Positions 17,636 through 27,083 of a stretch of 64,000 nucleotides of DNA are shown piece by piece (the stretch's first letter is position 1; the number at the start of each line of letters is the position of its first letter). The translations under genes and the position numbers were made by a program. The stretch is taken from NCBI GenBank assembly GCA_039819485.1, contig JBCBRY010000015.1, forward strand, positions 36,948 to 100,947, in the 5' to 3' direction. Origin of the DNA: UBA6168 sp039819485. Lineage in GTDB: Bacteria; Bacteroidota; Bacteroidia; Chitinophagales; Saprospiraceae. Under the pieces are notes generated by a model. It worked only from the letters and a program-made list of their open reading frames with translations, did no database searches and was not told where the DNA came from.

Positions 17636-18201
17636 TGATCTCCTCTGTTTGCCGTAAAAATACAAAGTAAGTAAGGATGAAAAACCATTTTTTACAAGTA
17701 CGTTCCTTCAAGGGCTTCGGTAGTGAAAATTCGGAACAGGCGGTCGGGCCTGCCCAACTTGTTGAGCTTTTTTTTGCCTGCTGAAAACAAGGTTAAACAC
17801 ATGGACATATGTGCTTTTATTCATGCATTTTGGTGGTGGGTTTTCATAAAAAACACTTGTGCCGCAACTGCCTTTTTTCAGAATACATCTTCCCCCAACA
17901 GTTGAATAATTTATTTTATACCCTTTTTTCAACTAAATATTTCCTTTAATTAAAATATACAAAACATACTCCCGATTTTACGTTACCCAGCTTGAAACAA
18001 AAGTTCATATAAACATTAACTTTAATCGACCTATTTATTTTTGGCAACTAATATTGAGGCAGAGGGTAGTTGGTATAGAGTAGAGGGACGTTTTGCTCGT
18101 CATTTAATCAATGAATCCAGCGTCTGATTTTTCATGCCCTTCTACCATCTGCCATCTATCCTCTACTTTCACACATTAATGCTAATCAAAAATTGGTACA
18201 C
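17636..18201. other. Divergent intergenic region between VIT1 gene and metY
   Basis: No gene is supported here. An imperfect inverted repeat pairs the AGAGGGTAG...GAGTAGAGGG stretch (about 18058-18092) with TCTACCATCTGCCATC...CTCTAC (about 18140-18170). A TATTTTTG box at 18036-18043 matches the Bacteroidota -7 consensus for metY, but no matching -33 is visible. I looked for a SAM riboswitch and did not see its conserved core. Confidence 0.4.
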
Positions 18202-19467
18202 ATGAAAAAAGAAACAATCTCCATACACGGTGGCTATGAAACCGACCCAACCACCAAATCAGTTGCTGTTCCAATCTACCAGACAGTAGCTTACGAATTT
18301 GACAATGCCCAGCACGGGGCCGACCTGTTCAACCTCGCCGTACCCGGCAACATTTACACCCGCATCATGAACCCGACCGCAGATGTGCTGGAAAAACGAG
18401 TGGCAGAACTGGAAGGAGGCATTGCCGGGCTGGCACTCAGTGCCGGTAGTTCAGCGGTCACTTATTCCATCTTGAACATCGCCGAGAAAGGGGACAACAT
18501 TGTATCGGTGCCCTTGTTGTACGGCGGTACTTATACCCTCTTCAAACACATGCTCCCCAAAATGGGCATCGATGTAAAATTTGCCGCCTCGGACAGTCCG
18601 AAGGACATCAATAAACTGATTACCAAAAAGACCAAAGCCGTATACGCCGAGACCATCGGCAACCCTGCCGGCAACATCCCCGACCTGGAAAAAATTGTCA
18701 AAGTAGCCCATAAAAAAGGAGTACCCGTTATCGTGGACAACACTGTGGCTACGCCAATGCTCATCAGTCCGATCGAATATGGCGTTGACATAGTCGTGCA
18801 TTCCCTGACCAAGTACATGGGCGGCCACGGCACCACGCTCGGTGGCATCATCGTCGATAGCGGTAAATTCCCCTGGGCCGATCACCCCGAAAAATTCCCA
18901 ATGCTGAATACGCCGGAGCCTTCCTACCACGGGGTCGTGTACACGGAAGCGTTCGGGCCAGCGGCCTACATCGGAAGGGCGAGGACCGTTCCACTCAGGA
19001 ATACGGGTGCCGCCATTTCGCCGTTCAATGCCTTCATGATTTTACAAGGTATCGAAACACTCGGCCTGCGGATGGAACGCCACTGCTCCAATGCACTGGC
19101 CGTCGCCAAATATCTTGAAGGTCATGACAAAGTAGAATGGGTAAAATATGGCGGCTTAAAGAGCAGCGAATACTACCGCCTGGCCAGGAAATACACGAAT
19201 GGCACGCCGGCATCCCTGCTTACATTTGGTGTGAAAGGTGGATACGACGCAGCAGTTAAGTTTTATGACAAACTGGGTCTCTTCAAACGCCTCGTCAATA
19301 TCGGCGATGCCAAGTCACTGGCTTGCCACCCGGCATCTACCACACACCGCCAACTGAACGATGAAGAACTGACCACCGCCGGTGTAACGAAAGAAATGAT
19401 CCGCCTCTGCGTAGGCATCGAACACATCGACGATATCATCGGCGACCTGGAACAGGCACTGGCCTGA
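18202..19467 (+). CDS. metY: O-acetylhomoserine sulfhydrylase (aminocarboxypropyltransferase/cysteine synthase)
   Basis: The start at ATG 18202 (MKKETISIHGGYETD) matches the usual family N-terminus; ATG 18193 adds only three residues. The 421-residue PLP enzyme has the Cys/Met-metabolism fold I core. The key segments are ALSAGSSAVTYSI, VDNTVATPML and the PLP-lysine motif VHSLTKYMGGHG (Lys204). TLGGIIVDSG and the C-terminal SLACHPASTTHRQL loop are typical of MetY. It converts O-acetylhomoserine plus sulfide to homocysteine for methionine synthesis in the cytoplasm. The length fits MetY (about 420-430) better than MetB/MetC (about 380). It stands alone, followed at once by a strong terminator. 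Confidence 0.93.
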   Translation: MKKETISIHGGYETDPTTKSVAVPIYQTVAYEFDNAQHGADLFNLAVPGNIYTRIMNPTADVLEKRVAELEGGIAGLALSAGSSAVTYSILNIAEKGDNIVSVPLLYGGTYTLFKHMLPKMGIDVKFAASDSPKDINKLITKKTKAVYAETIGNPAGNIPDLEKIVKVAHKKGVPVIVDNTVATPMLISPIEYGVDIVVHSLTKYMGGHGTTLGGIIVDSGKFPWADHPEKFPMLNTPEPSYHGVVYTEAFGPAAYIGRARTVPLRNTGAAISPFNAFMILQGIETLGLRMERHCSNALAVAKYLEGHDKVEWVKYGGLKSSEYYRLARKYTNGTPASLLTFGVKGGYDAAVKFYDKLGLFKRLVNIGDAKSLACHPASTTHRQLNDEELTTAGVTKEMIRLCVGIEHIDDIIGDLEQALA

Positions 19468-19500
19468 CCAGCAGATTAAAATTATTTAATCAAAATATTA

Positions 19501-19539
19501 AAGCACCCTGCTACACTAAACAAGCAGGGTGCTTTTTTT
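19501..19539 (+). terminator. Rho-independent terminator of metY
   Basis: AAGCACCCTGCT pairs perfectly with AGCAGGGTGCTT across a 10-nt loop and is followed by a run of T. It starts 33 bp after the metY stop codon. Confidence 0.95.
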
Positions 19540-19680
19540 AAATAAATTAATGTCACATAATTCTGAGGGTACAAACCCTCGGCCGTCGAATTTTATTTTG
19601 CAAATAAAAAAATCAAATTATTGAGATACGATAAAAACCCAACATTTTTCATTTTTTCCCGAAGCGAGTTCGGGACAGGC

Positions 19681-19740
19681 TATTCTTCATTTTTCTTTTT
19701 TCATTTTTCTTTTTTCTTTTTTCTTTTTTCATTTTTCATT
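19681..19740. repeat. Low-complexity CTTTTTTCATTTTT tract
   Basis: About 60 bp of repeated TTTTTC/TTTTTCAT units abut the stop codon of the YceI-like gene. On the coding (minus) strand it is an A-rich 3' tail. It is slippage-prone and has no coding role. Confidence 0.8.
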
Positions 19741-20312
19741 TAATCTTTCCTTTTTTTCGTCCAAAAATCGATTTCCACTTGAATTGTTTCCGCTAAAAAA
19801 TCGGGCATGGAGGTATGATTAAATCCAGCGCCGATGCCATGATCCAAGCGGTTGATTTCGGTACGTGATTTAAACCCGATGGTATGGCCGTCCATTTTTA
19901 TGATCTGAAAAGGCAGTTCGATATTTTTGGAAACGCCGTGCATGTCGAATTTTCCAAAAGCGACATAGTTGGCATAATTAATTTGCTGGATGGAATCACT
20001 TTTAAAAGTAATGAGCGGATATTTTTCGACATCAAAAAAATCGGCGGTGCGCAGGTGATCGTCGCGGTCGGGAATCCCGGTATTGATACTGGCGGCTTGA
20101 ATGGAAGCATCAATCGTGGACGCCGTGATCTCTTCATCGTTCCAGTCCATTTTAATTTCATAATCTGTGAATTTTCCCGTCACTGCGGTAAACCCCGAAA
20201 TAGAAATACGAAAACCAACCGTAGAATGATTAGGTTCGACTTTTAATTTACGGACCTGGGCAGCTGCAGAAATAGCCATTAAAAAGGTAAATAAGCATAA
20301 AACCTGTTTCAT
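19740..20312 (-). CDS. YceI-family lipocalin-like exported protein
   Basis: This 190-residue protein has a clear signal peptide (MKQVLCLFTFLMAISAAAQ). The mature part begins with the YceI hallmark VEPNHSTVGFRIS, then DDHLRTADFFDVEKYPLITFKS and the FGKFDMHGVSKNIELPF strand. YceI proteins form an extended lipocalin barrel that binds polyisoprenoids or similar lipids in the periplasm. The exact ligand here is unknown. It is divergent from the S41 peptidase gene. Confidence 0.92.
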   Translation of the reverse strand: MKQVLCLFTFLMAISAAAQVRKLKVEPNHSTVGFRISISGFTAVTGKFTDYEIKMDWNDEEITASTIDASIQAASINTGIPDRDDHLRTADFFDVEKYPLITFKSDSIQQINYANYVAFGKFDMHGVSKNIELPFQIIKMDGHTIGFKSRTEINRLDHGIGAGFNHTSMPDFLAETIQVEIDFWTKKRKD

Positions 20313-20466
20313 GATTTTTCATTTTTATTAAAAGTTCCAAAACAAATGACTTTATCTTTAGCCGTCCGTTGCAAACACATCTGCACTGAACCGCCAACAT
20401 AAATCCGATTTAGCATCCAACCATTAATGGCAATAATATTTACTTGATAAATTCCTCAGCGAACCT

Positions 20467-20518
20467 TGCTCCCTCTGCGCGATCCGTTTCCCGTGAAATC
20501 TGCACGCAGCGGGAGCAG
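20467..20518. repeat. CGCAGAG-related hairpin in a divergent promoter region
   Basis: TGCTCCCTCTGCG pairs with CGCAGCGGGAGCA at 12 of 13 positions. It lies about 110 bp upstream of the S41 peptidase start in the 313-bp gap 20313-20625, which otherwise shows no gene. It resembles the hairpins at 14117-14177 and 47056-47150. Confidence 0.6.
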
Positions 20519-20625
20519 CGCTCGCAGGACATTAAATATTTAATACCATATTTACAGAAATGTAAAAACATTGTCAGCAAGCAGTACTTTTTGCTAATTT
20601 CCCCGTTATTTAAGAAACAATTATT

Positions 20626-22851
20626 ATGAAAATCTCAACGCTAATTTATTGCCTGCTTTTTTCCTTTACTCTTGCCATCGCACAAAAAGCCGATCCCGTC
20701 CTCAACATGGGCTTTGAGGACATGGAAACCGACAGCGAACTCCCCAACGGCTGGATGCAATGGGGCACACCCAATTTTAATTTGCAAGTCGATTCGACCG
20801 TAAAAAAATCAGGACAACAATCCATGCTGATTACCTTTAAAGGAACGAGCACCTACAACTCCTTTGGCTGTGCTGCATTTAAGATCCCTTCCGCATACGG
20901 CGGAAAAGAAATCACCCTGGAGGGATATATGAAAATAGAAAATGTTGAGGATGGCGTAGCGGGACTGGTATTACGGGTAGACGGCCCGGACAACATCATT
21001 GGTTTTGACAATATGCAGGACCGGGAAATCAATGGCACCATTGACTGGAAAAAATATACCACTACCGTGACGTTTAGCAGTGAGGCGACCAATATATTTG
21101 TTGGGGGAATTGTTAACGGCACCGGAAAAGCCTGGTTCGATGATTTTCAATTATTCATTGATGGCGTTCCGCTCCTGGACGTACCTTTTTATGAAAGACC
21201 CAAATTACCCGCTGAACTGGACACGGAGTTTGACGAAGGCACTAATATTAAAATCAATGAATTAACCGCACAGCAATACGAGTCACTTTATACACTTGGA
21301 AAAATATGGGGATTCGTTAAATATTATCATCCCAAAATCGCAACGGGCGAAGTAAATTGGGACAACGAATTATTTCGGGTATTGCCCGCGGTATTAAATG
21401 CAAAAAATAAAAAAGAATTTTCTGGCATCACAGAAAAATGGATCAACCAACTTGGTAAAATAGAACCAAACGACAGCACCAATGAAGTTTCCGATGACAT
21501 CAAATTATTCCCAACGACACAATGGATCAACGACGGAGAAAAATTTAGTCCCTCTTTAATTATTCTTTTAAACAAAATAAATAACGCCAAAAGAGAAAAT
21601 AAACATTTTTATATCGGCCATTCCTTTAACGTAGGTAACCCGATTTTTAAAAATGAAAAAGCATATGAAAACATGGCTTTCGACGATGATGGTTTTAAAC
21701 TGTTGTCGCTTTATCGCTATTGGAACATGATCGAATATTTTTTCCCGTACAAACACTTGACGGATACCCAATGGGAAAAAGTATTGCACGGTTTAATTCC
21801 CCGGTTTTTAAGTGCTGACGAAGAGTTATCATACAAGTTGGCGGCTCTTGAAATGATCGGAAAAGTACAGGACACCCATGCCAATATCTGGCGGGACAGT
21901 ACGCTCAGTGATTTTCACGGGGAGAACTATGTGCCAATGGAATTAACAGTAGTGCAGGATAAAGTCGTCATCACCCGGTTTTTCAACGATAGCTTACAGA
22001 CTGAACATGGATTGGAAATTGGCGATGTCGTCCTGCAAATTGGCGAACAAAGCATTGCGGAAGCCATCGAAGAAAGAAGCAAATATTGCCCTGCCTCCAA
22101 TCGCCCCACCCAGTTGCGGGACGTTGGCCGGCGCTTGTTGTGCACCAATGAAAACACCCTGGAATTGACGTTGGAAACAAATAACGGTTTGCAGACTTTA
22201 ATGCTCCCAACGGTTCCATACGACGCAGGCGCTTTTTGGCAAAAAGATATCGGCCCCTGGAAAATCATGGACAATAACATTGGCTATATTTATCCGGGCA
22301 GCATGGAAGGAATAGATGTTGATGCGATGATGGATTCGCTAAAAAATACCAAAGGTATCGTTATTGACCTTCGATGCTATCCCTCTCAGTTTCTCGTTTT
22401 TACGCTGGGCAAATACTTTGTCGAACAACCGGCCGCTTTTGTAAAGTTCACTTCTGGTAATTTGCAAACTCCCGGCGAATTTACTTTCGGAGACCACCTT
22501 GAGACTGGAGTAGAGGACAACCAAAATTATTATAAAAACAAAGTGGTCGTCATGGTCAACGCCACTACTCAGAGTCAGGCTGAATACACCACCATGGCCT
22601 TTCAGTCTGCCCCGAATGTGACCGTCATCGGCAGCACTACCGCCGCCGCGGATGGCAATGTCTCCCGCCTGTCACTGCCCGGCGGCATCGGAACCATGAT
22701 TTCCGGTATCGGTGTTTATTATCCCGACGGACGGGAAACGCAGCGGGTGGGCATAGCCCTTGACGAAGAAGTAAAACCCACAGTGCAGGGGATAAAAGCA
22801 GGGTGGGATGAAATGTTGGAAAGAGCGATAGAAATTATTGAACAAAAATAA
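20626..22851 (+). CDS. S41-family (C-terminal processing) peptidase with N-terminal binding module
   Basis: This 741-residue exported protein has the signal peptide MKISTLIYCLLFSFTLAIAQ. Residues about 25-185 look like a jelly-roll binding module (NMGFEDMETDSELPNGW ... AWFDDFQLFIDG). A helical linker follows (YESLYTLGKIWGFVKYYHPKI and RYWNMIEYFFPYKH, typical of the Bacteroidota S41 subgroup). HGLEIGDVVLQIGEQSIAE is a PDZ-like segment near 455-475. The S41 core covers about 550-735: KGIVIDLRCYP, VVVMVNATTQSQAEYTTMAF with the probable nucleophile Ser, and VIGSTTAAADGNVSRLSLPGG. The Lys of classical CtpA is not at the usual place, so it is nearer tricorn-type members. The target is unknown. A small lipoprotein gene follows 7 bp later. 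Confidence 0.88.
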   Translation: MKISTLIYCLLFSFTLAIAQKADPVLNMGFEDMETDSELPNGWMQWGTPNFNLQVDSTVKKSGQQSMLITFKGTSTYNSFGCAAFKIPSAYGGKEITLEGYMKIENVEDGVAGLVLRVDGPDNIIGFDNMQDREINGTIDWKKYTTTVTFSSEATNIFVGGIVNGTGKAWFDDFQLFIDGVPLLDVPFYERPKLPAELDTEFDEGTNIKINELTAQQYESLYTLGKIWGFVKYYHPKIATGEVNWDNELFRVLPAVLNAKNKKEFSGITEKWINQLGKIEPNDSTNEVSDDIKLFPTTQWINDGEKFSPSLIILLNKINNAKRENKHFYIGHSFNVGNPIFKNEKAYENMAFDDDGFKLLSLYRYWNMIEYFFPYKHLTDTQWEKVLHGLIPRFLSADEELSYKLAALEMIGKVQDTHANIWRDSTLSDFHGENYVPMELTVVQDKVVITRFFNDSLQTEHGLEIGDVVLQIGEQSIAEAIEERSKYCPASNRPTQLRDVGRRLLCTNENTLELTLETNNGLQTLMLPTVPYDAGAFWQKDIGPWKIMDNNIGYIYPGSMEGIDVDAMMDSLKNTKGIVIDLRCYPSQFLVFTLGKYFVEQPAAFVKFTSGNLQTPGEFTFGDHLETGVEDNQNYYKNKVVVMVNATTQSQAEYTTMAFQSAPNVTVIGSTTAAADGNVSRLSLPGGIGTMISGIGVYYPDGRETQRVGIALDEEVKPTVQGIKAGWDEMLERAIEIIEQK

Positions 22852-22858
22852 CTCAGAC

Positions 22859-23443
22859 ATGAAACAGCTTTCTCTATTGACCTTCTTTACTTTTTCTTTT
22901 TTACTGATCTGCTGCAAAAAAGAAAAGGAGTGCGTTTTCAATCAATTGAGGCCGAGCATATACCGCGCTTACGTCCCATATGAAAAAGGAGATTACATCA
23001 TATTTAAAAACGAGGCCGGCCTCAAACAAATTTTATCGGTTGCCGATTTCCAGGCCGAGGAATTCATCCCTTCAAGGCATTATTGCCCGTACAAACATGA
23101 AAAAATCGAATGCCTTATTCAGACCACCTGGACGGCCCCCGACTCCTCCAACAACAACCCGTTGATTGAATTCCGGGATTGGGTCGTGACGGGAAACTCT
23201 TTGACCATATCATCCGATCCGCCGATATTCCACACCACCAATTTCTCCAACCCCGGCCCAGGAGGGGAGATAAAATTTTTAGACTCGATCACCTTCGCCA
23301 ACCATAAATATTACGATGTTTATCTGGCAAGCTGCCCGCCCGCCGATAGCGTTTGCTTTTTTATCGAGTCACTGGGTTTTGTGAAAGATAGAGGGTTGGC
23401 TTTTTATACTTTGAATGGGGAGCAATGGGTGTTGGAGGAGTAA
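22859..23443 (+). CDS. Hypothetical lipoprotein downstream of the S41 peptidase
   Basis: From ATG 22859 the protein is 194 residues; an in-frame ATG at 22838 would overlap the peptidase gene and disrupt the signal. MKQLSLLTFFTFSFLLICC is a lipoprotein signal followed by KKEKEC. The mature part has several Cys residues (CVFN, YCPYKHEKIEC, ASCPPADSVCFF) and beta-rich segments. I recognise no family. The tight 7-bp spacing says it is co-transcribed with the S41 peptidase; it may be its accessory or substrate, which is inference only. Confidence 0.75.
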   Translation: MKQLSLLTFFTFSFLLICCKKEKECVFNQLRPSIYRAYVPYEKGDYIIFKNEAGLKQILSVADFQAEEFIPSRHYCPYKHEKIECLIQTTWTAPDSSNNNPLIEFRDWVVTGNSLTISSDPPIFHTTNFSNPGPGGEIKFLDSITFANHKYYDVYLASCPPADSVCFFIESLGFVKDRGLAFYTLNGEQWVLEE

Positions 23444-23477
23444 CCAACTCGGCATTATCATATTACCCCATCCTTAT

Positions 23478-24356
23478 TTAACCAAAGAATGCCCGTTCTG
23501 CCCATACTTCAAAAGACGGTAAATTAACGCTAAGTAAGTTTCTTAATGCTTCAGTATCTGGATTCAATAATGAAGCACCTTCTGTGTCTTGCCAGTGATA
23601 GAATTCTGCATAATCTTTAGCAACCTCAGCTCCCATAATCGGGGTTAGGATTTTCTCTAATTGCTTATGAGAGATAGGAACATATGCCAATTGTTTGCCT
23701 AAGACCCTACCCATCCTTTCTGCCAATTCGATGCCGTTCATTCCCCGGTTTCCTCCTATCTGATAGACTTTACCTCCTGTTAATTTATCCGACTCCAAAG
23801 CAGCCAAGACATAAGCGGCCAAATCACTCCACGACAAGTAATTCACTTGAAAACCCGGAGGAATTGTTTGAGGGATAACCCCATTTTCCATAATCGGTTG
23901 TCGATACGCTGTAGAGAAATTTTCAAGATATTCCGTCGAGCTAAGAATGGGCGTATCGGGCATCTTGCCCCTTGCCAGTTCAACCATTTTTAACCTCACA
24001 TCGACGCTCCTCACTCCAATGGGTAGCTTGGGGATGGTACTGCTGATCACAAAAACAGTTTTGGGGTTGCCGGCCATGCTAATTGCGTCTATTGCATTGG
24101 AGGCAATTTCCGCCATAATGTCTGGAACGACCGCAGCAGGGATTTGCAAAACAACTTTGTCAGCTTTTTCAATAATCGGTAGTAAAGAACGGATTGAAAA
24201 GTCCGTTAAAAAAGCTTCAATATTCCTTTCATGCAAAATTGAAATATTTTTTTCAGAACGAACAGGTGAAATGACTTTATAGTCTTTTTCCAATAGTCTG
24301 TGGGAAATTGTAGTTCCCTGGGCTCCTGTAGCATTAAATAGAAGAATCTTGTCCAT
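23478..24356 (-). CDS. NmrA-like NAD(P)-binding protein
   Basis: The natural start is ATG 24356 (MDKILLFNATGAQGTTISHRLLEKDY), giving 292 residues; the longer frame to 24482 would run through the divergent promoter. The N-terminus has the atypical-SDR Rossmann motif NATGAQG at residues 8-14. It then follows the NmrA/SDR-a5 pattern, including VFVISSTIPK, ILSSTEYLENF and the late GGKVYQIGGNRGMNGIELAERMGRVLG. It is probably an NAD(P)-binding redox sensor or quinone/enone reductase-like protein. The divergent HxlR regulator probably controls it. Confidence 0.85.
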   Translation of the reverse strand: MDKILLFNATGAQGTTISHRLLEKDYKVISPVRSEKNISILHERNIEAFLTDFSIRSLLPIIEKADKVVLQIPAAVVPDIMAEIASNAIDAISMAGNPKTVFVISSTIPKLPIGVRSVDVRLKMVELARGKMPDTPILSSTEYLENFSTAYRQPIMENGVIPQTIPPGFQVNYLSWSDLAAYVLAALESDKLTGGKVYQIGGNRGMNGIELAERMGRVLGKQLAYVPISHKQLEKILTPIMGAEVAKDYAEFYHWQDTEGASLLNPDTEALRNLLSVNLPSFEVWAERAFFG

Positions 24357-24412
24357 TAAAATTTGATTTGTGGTGAGAAATTTGGTTGCTGCCACAAACC
24401 TATGTACATTAA

Positions 24413-24445
24413 GTATCAAAAGTATAACAGTATACTTTATGATAC
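24413..24445. promoter_or_regulatory. Palindromic operator between NmrA-like and hxlR-type genes
   Basis: A perfect inverted repeat of AAAGTATA and TATACTTT around ACAG (24419-24438) is nested in outer GTATCA (24413-24418) and TGATAC (24440-24445). A further GTATAAAAAAGTATAC half-site array follows at about 24448-24463. It lies in the 124-bp divergent gap and is a strong candidate binding site for the HxlR-family protein encoded at 24481. Confidence 0.75.
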
Positions 24446-24480
24446 CAGTATAAAAAAGTATACCCCCTGATTCAAACAAC

Positions 24481-24822
24481 ATGGATAAGAAAAACGAAAT
24501 TTCTCAAAAACTCTTACCTGTAATGGATACGATGGAGCTGCTGAGTGGACGGTGGAAAATCATCATAATGACCACTTTATATCTAGGTGGAAAAATGCGG
24601 TTTAACGAAATCAGAAACAGCATTCCAAGAATAACCGGCAGAGTGCTTTCGAAGGATTTAAAATTTCTGGAAAGTCACAAGATTGTTTCTCGTACGGTTA
24701 AAGATACCTCACCAATCACCGTTGAATACGAGCTCACTGAATATGGAAAAACGTTGGACTCTGTCTTTCGGGCATTAACCGAATGGGGCATTAATCACCG
24801 CAAGAAAATTATTGGGAAGTAA
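24481..24822 (+). CDS. HxlR-family winged-helix transcriptional regulator
   Basis: This 113-residue protein has the HxlR fold: LPVMDTMELLSGRWKIIIMTTLYLGGKMRFNEI, then IPRITGRVLSKDLKFLESHKIVSR (recognition helix and start of wing), and TVEYELTEYGKTLDSVFRALTEWG. The N-terminal Cys used as a redox switch in some members is absent, so another signal is likely. It is divergent from the NmrA-like gene with a strong palindrome between them, the standard arrangement for local autoregulation. Confidence 0.93.
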   Translation: MDKKNEISQKLLPVMDTMELLSGRWKIIIMTTLYLGGKMRFNEIRNSIPRITGRVLSKDLKFLESHKIVSRTVKDTSPITVEYELTEYGKTLDSVFRALTEWGINHRKKIIGK

Positions 24823-24922
24823 GTGATTGTGAAGAAGGCTCTGAAGTTACATCCCACTATCTCGCTGGCACGGGACTTGAATCCAGCGGAGTCGGAGGGA
24901 TTTCGACTACACCTAAAACAAC

Positions 24923-24962
24923 TTGCGCCTGCCCAACCAAAAGTCGAGCAGGCGCAAAAAAT
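24923..24962. terminator. Bidirectional terminator between hxlR-type gene and thrS
   Basis: TTGCGCCTGC (24923-24932) and GCAGGCGCAA (24948-24957) are perfect 10-bp arms around a 15-nt loop. A-rich sequence follows on the plus strand. The two genes converge here, so it can serve both. Confidence 0.75.
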
Positions 24963-24997
24963 CAAATATCTGATATCGTTAATCCCTTATTCGTTAA

Positions 24998-26917
24998 TCA
25001 CAGCAACGTCTTAAACCACTCCACAAAATCCTCCACACTCTTCGCTCCCAGGTCTCCTTCCCCCTGCTTCCGTACACCTACAGAGTCCGCTTCTTGTTCT
25101 TTCTCTCCAACGATCAGCAGGTAAGGGATTTTTTTCAATTCATTGTCGCGTATTTTCCGGCCAATGCTTTCCGTACGGTCATCGATGAAACCGCGGATGT
25201 CATGCCGGGCGAGTTCAGCCTGTACCTTTTTCGCGTAGTCGATGTACTTGTCGCTGATTGGTAGCAGGACGTATTGTTCCGGCGTCAGCCAGAGGGGGAA
25301 TTTACCGGCACAGTGTTCCGTCAGCACACCGATAAAACGCTCCATGGAACCGAACGGTGCCCGGTGGATCATCACGGGGCGGTGCGGTGCATTGTCCGAA
25401 CCGATGTACTCCAACTCGAAACGTTCCGGCAGGTTATAATCTACCTGGATGGTCCCCAACTGCCAGGAGCGGCCCAGCGCATCCTTGATCATGAAGTCGA
25501 GCTTGGGGCCGTAGAAGGCCGCCTCGCCCAGTTCGGTCACGGTCTCCATACCGGCCTCGGCCGCTGCATCGATAATCGCCTGTTCCGCCTTTTCCCAGTT
25601 CTCGTCTGAACCGATGTATTTGTCTTTGTTGTTAGGGTCGCGGAGGGAAATTTGGGCCGTGTATTGCTCGAAGCCCAGTTTTTGCAGCACCAGTTTGGTC
25701 AGGTCGAGCACACCAAGGAACTCTTCTTTCAATTGCTCCGGCATACAGAAGATGTGCCCATCATCCTGCGTAAAACCACGCACCCGCGTCAGGCCGTGCA
25801 ACTCACCACTTTGCTCGTAGCGGTAGACCGTTCCAAACTCTGCGATGCGGATCGGCAATTCGCGGTAGGAGCGCGGTCTGTGGCCATAGATTTCACAATG
25901 GTGCGGGCAGTTCATTGGCTTGAGCAGAAACTCCTCGCCTTCCCTGGGCGTGTGGATTGGCTGGAAACTATCCTCGCCATACTTGGCATAGTGACCAGAA
26001 GTAACGTACAGCTCCTTGATACCCAAATGAGGTGTGATGACCTGTTGGTAGCCTCGCTTGATTTGTTCTTCTTTAAGGAAATTTTCCAGGCGGGTGCGCA
26101 GTGCTGTTCCCTTGGGCAACCAGATCGGCAACCCCGCTCCGACCTTCTCTGAAAACATGAACAGTTCAAGTTCTGCCCCCAGTTTTCGGTGGTCTCTTTT
26201 CTTTGCTTCTTCCAACATCTGGAGATATTCGGTCAGTTCCTTGTTTTTTGGAAATGATACACCATAGATGCGTGTCAACTGTTGCCGGTTTTCATCACCG
26301 CGCCAATAGGCACCGGCCACGTTCATCAGTTTCACCGCTTTTATTTTACCCGTATCGGGAATGTGGGGCCCGCGACAGAGGTCGGTAAAATTGCCCTGCG
26401 TATAAAAAGTAATGGAGCCATCTTCGAGGTCTTCGATCAGTTCCAGTTTGTATTCGTCGCCTTTTTCGGTGAAATATTTTACCGCATCGGCCTTGCTCAC
26501 GTCCTTGCGCACGAATTCATTCTTCTGCCGGGCCAATTCGAGCATTTTCTGTTCGATCTTTTTAAAGTCATCGCTCGAAATCTGTTGTCCGCCCGGATCA
26601 ATGTCGTAATAAAAACCATTTTCAATCGGTGGCCCAATGGCAAATTTCACCCCTGGATAGATGGTCTCCAATGCCTCCGCCATCAGGTGCGCCGACGAGT
26701 GCCAGAAAGTAGATTTGCCCTCCTTGTCGCGCCAAGTGAGCAGTTGCAGCGTTGCATCCTCCTCAATGGGGCGGTTGGCGTCCCATACTTCTCCGTTTAC
26801 TTTGGCGGAGAGGACGTTCCTCGCCAGGCCCTCGCTGATCGATTTGGCCACGTCCATGGCCGATGTTCCTTTTTCTACTTGACGGACGCTCCCGTCGGGC
26901 AATGTGATGTTGATCAT
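24998..26917 (-). CDS. thrS: Threonyl-tRNA synthetase
   Basis: This 639-residue class II synthetase is full length. The TGS domain is at about 1-62 (INITLPDGSVRQVEKGTSAMD). The editing (SAD) domain includes HSSAHLMAEA (HxxxH zinc/editing site) and DLCRGPHIPDT. Class II motif 2 is RIAEFGTVYRYEQSGELHGLTRVRG, MNCPHHCEIY contains the catalytic zinc Cys, and motif 3 is HRAPFGSMERFIG. The anticodon-binding domain covers about 535-639. It charges tRNA-Thr with threonine in the cytoplasm. The 140 bp upstream carry imperfect hairpins (GTTTATAGAAAG...CTTTTATAAAC) but no T-box. Confidence 0.98.
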   Translation of the reverse strand: MINITLPDGSVRQVEKGTSAMDVAKSISEGLARNVLSAKVNGEVWDANRPIEEDATLQLLTWRDKEGKSTFWHSSAHLMAEALETIYPGVKFAIGPPIENGFYYDIDPGGQQISSDDFKKIEQKMLELARQKNEFVRKDVSKADAVKYFTEKGDEYKLELIEDLEDGSITFYTQGNFTDLCRGPHIPDTGKIKAVKLMNVAGAYWRGDENRQQLTRIYGVSFPKNKELTEYLQMLEEAKKRDHRKLGAELELFMFSEKVGAGLPIWLPKGTALRTRLENFLKEEQIKRGYQQVITPHLGIKELYVTSGHYAKYGEDSFQPIHTPREGEEFLLKPMNCPHHCEIYGHRPRSYRELPIRIAEFGTVYRYEQSGELHGLTRVRGFTQDDGHIFCMPEQLKEEFLGVLDLTKLVLQKLGFEQYTAQISLRDPNNKDKYIGSDENWEKAEQAIIDAAAEAGMETVTELGEAAFYGPKLDFMIKDALGRSWQLGTIQVDYNLPERFELEYIGSDNAPHRPVMIHRAPFGSMERFIGVLTEHCAGKFPLWLTPEQYVLLPISDKYIDYAKKVQAELARHDIRGFIDDRTESIGRKIRDNELKKIPYLLIVGEKEQEADSVGVRKQGEGDLGAKSVEDFVEWFKTLL

Positions 26918-27083
26918 TTTATTATGATTAGAGATCAGTTGATCATTTATAGGTTCTTAAGAGGTTTTAGCAGGTTTATAGAAAGTTGATCGACCTTTTA
27001 TAAACTTTTTTACCAACCTCCTGTCAACGTTCCCAAAAGGTTACGGACATTTCACCGAAAAAGTTCTTTTCTGCCCGCATTTT

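Noticed and set aside
17941..18201. SAM riboswitch upstream of metY
   Set aside because: The conserved helical core and junction sequences are not present; only an imperfect inverted repeat is seen.
24823..25014. 63-residue plus-strand ORF after the HxlR-type gene, and a T-arm-like GGATTCAAGTCCC on the minus strand suggesting a tRNA
   Set aside because: The ORF overlaps the thrS 3' end and reads through the terminator hairpin. No acceptor, D or anticodon arms can be built around the T-arm-like motif, so no tRNA is called.
26918..27083. T-box or other thrS leader
   Set aside because: Only imperfect AT-rich stems are present. T-boxes are not usual in this phylum and no T-box sequence is visible.
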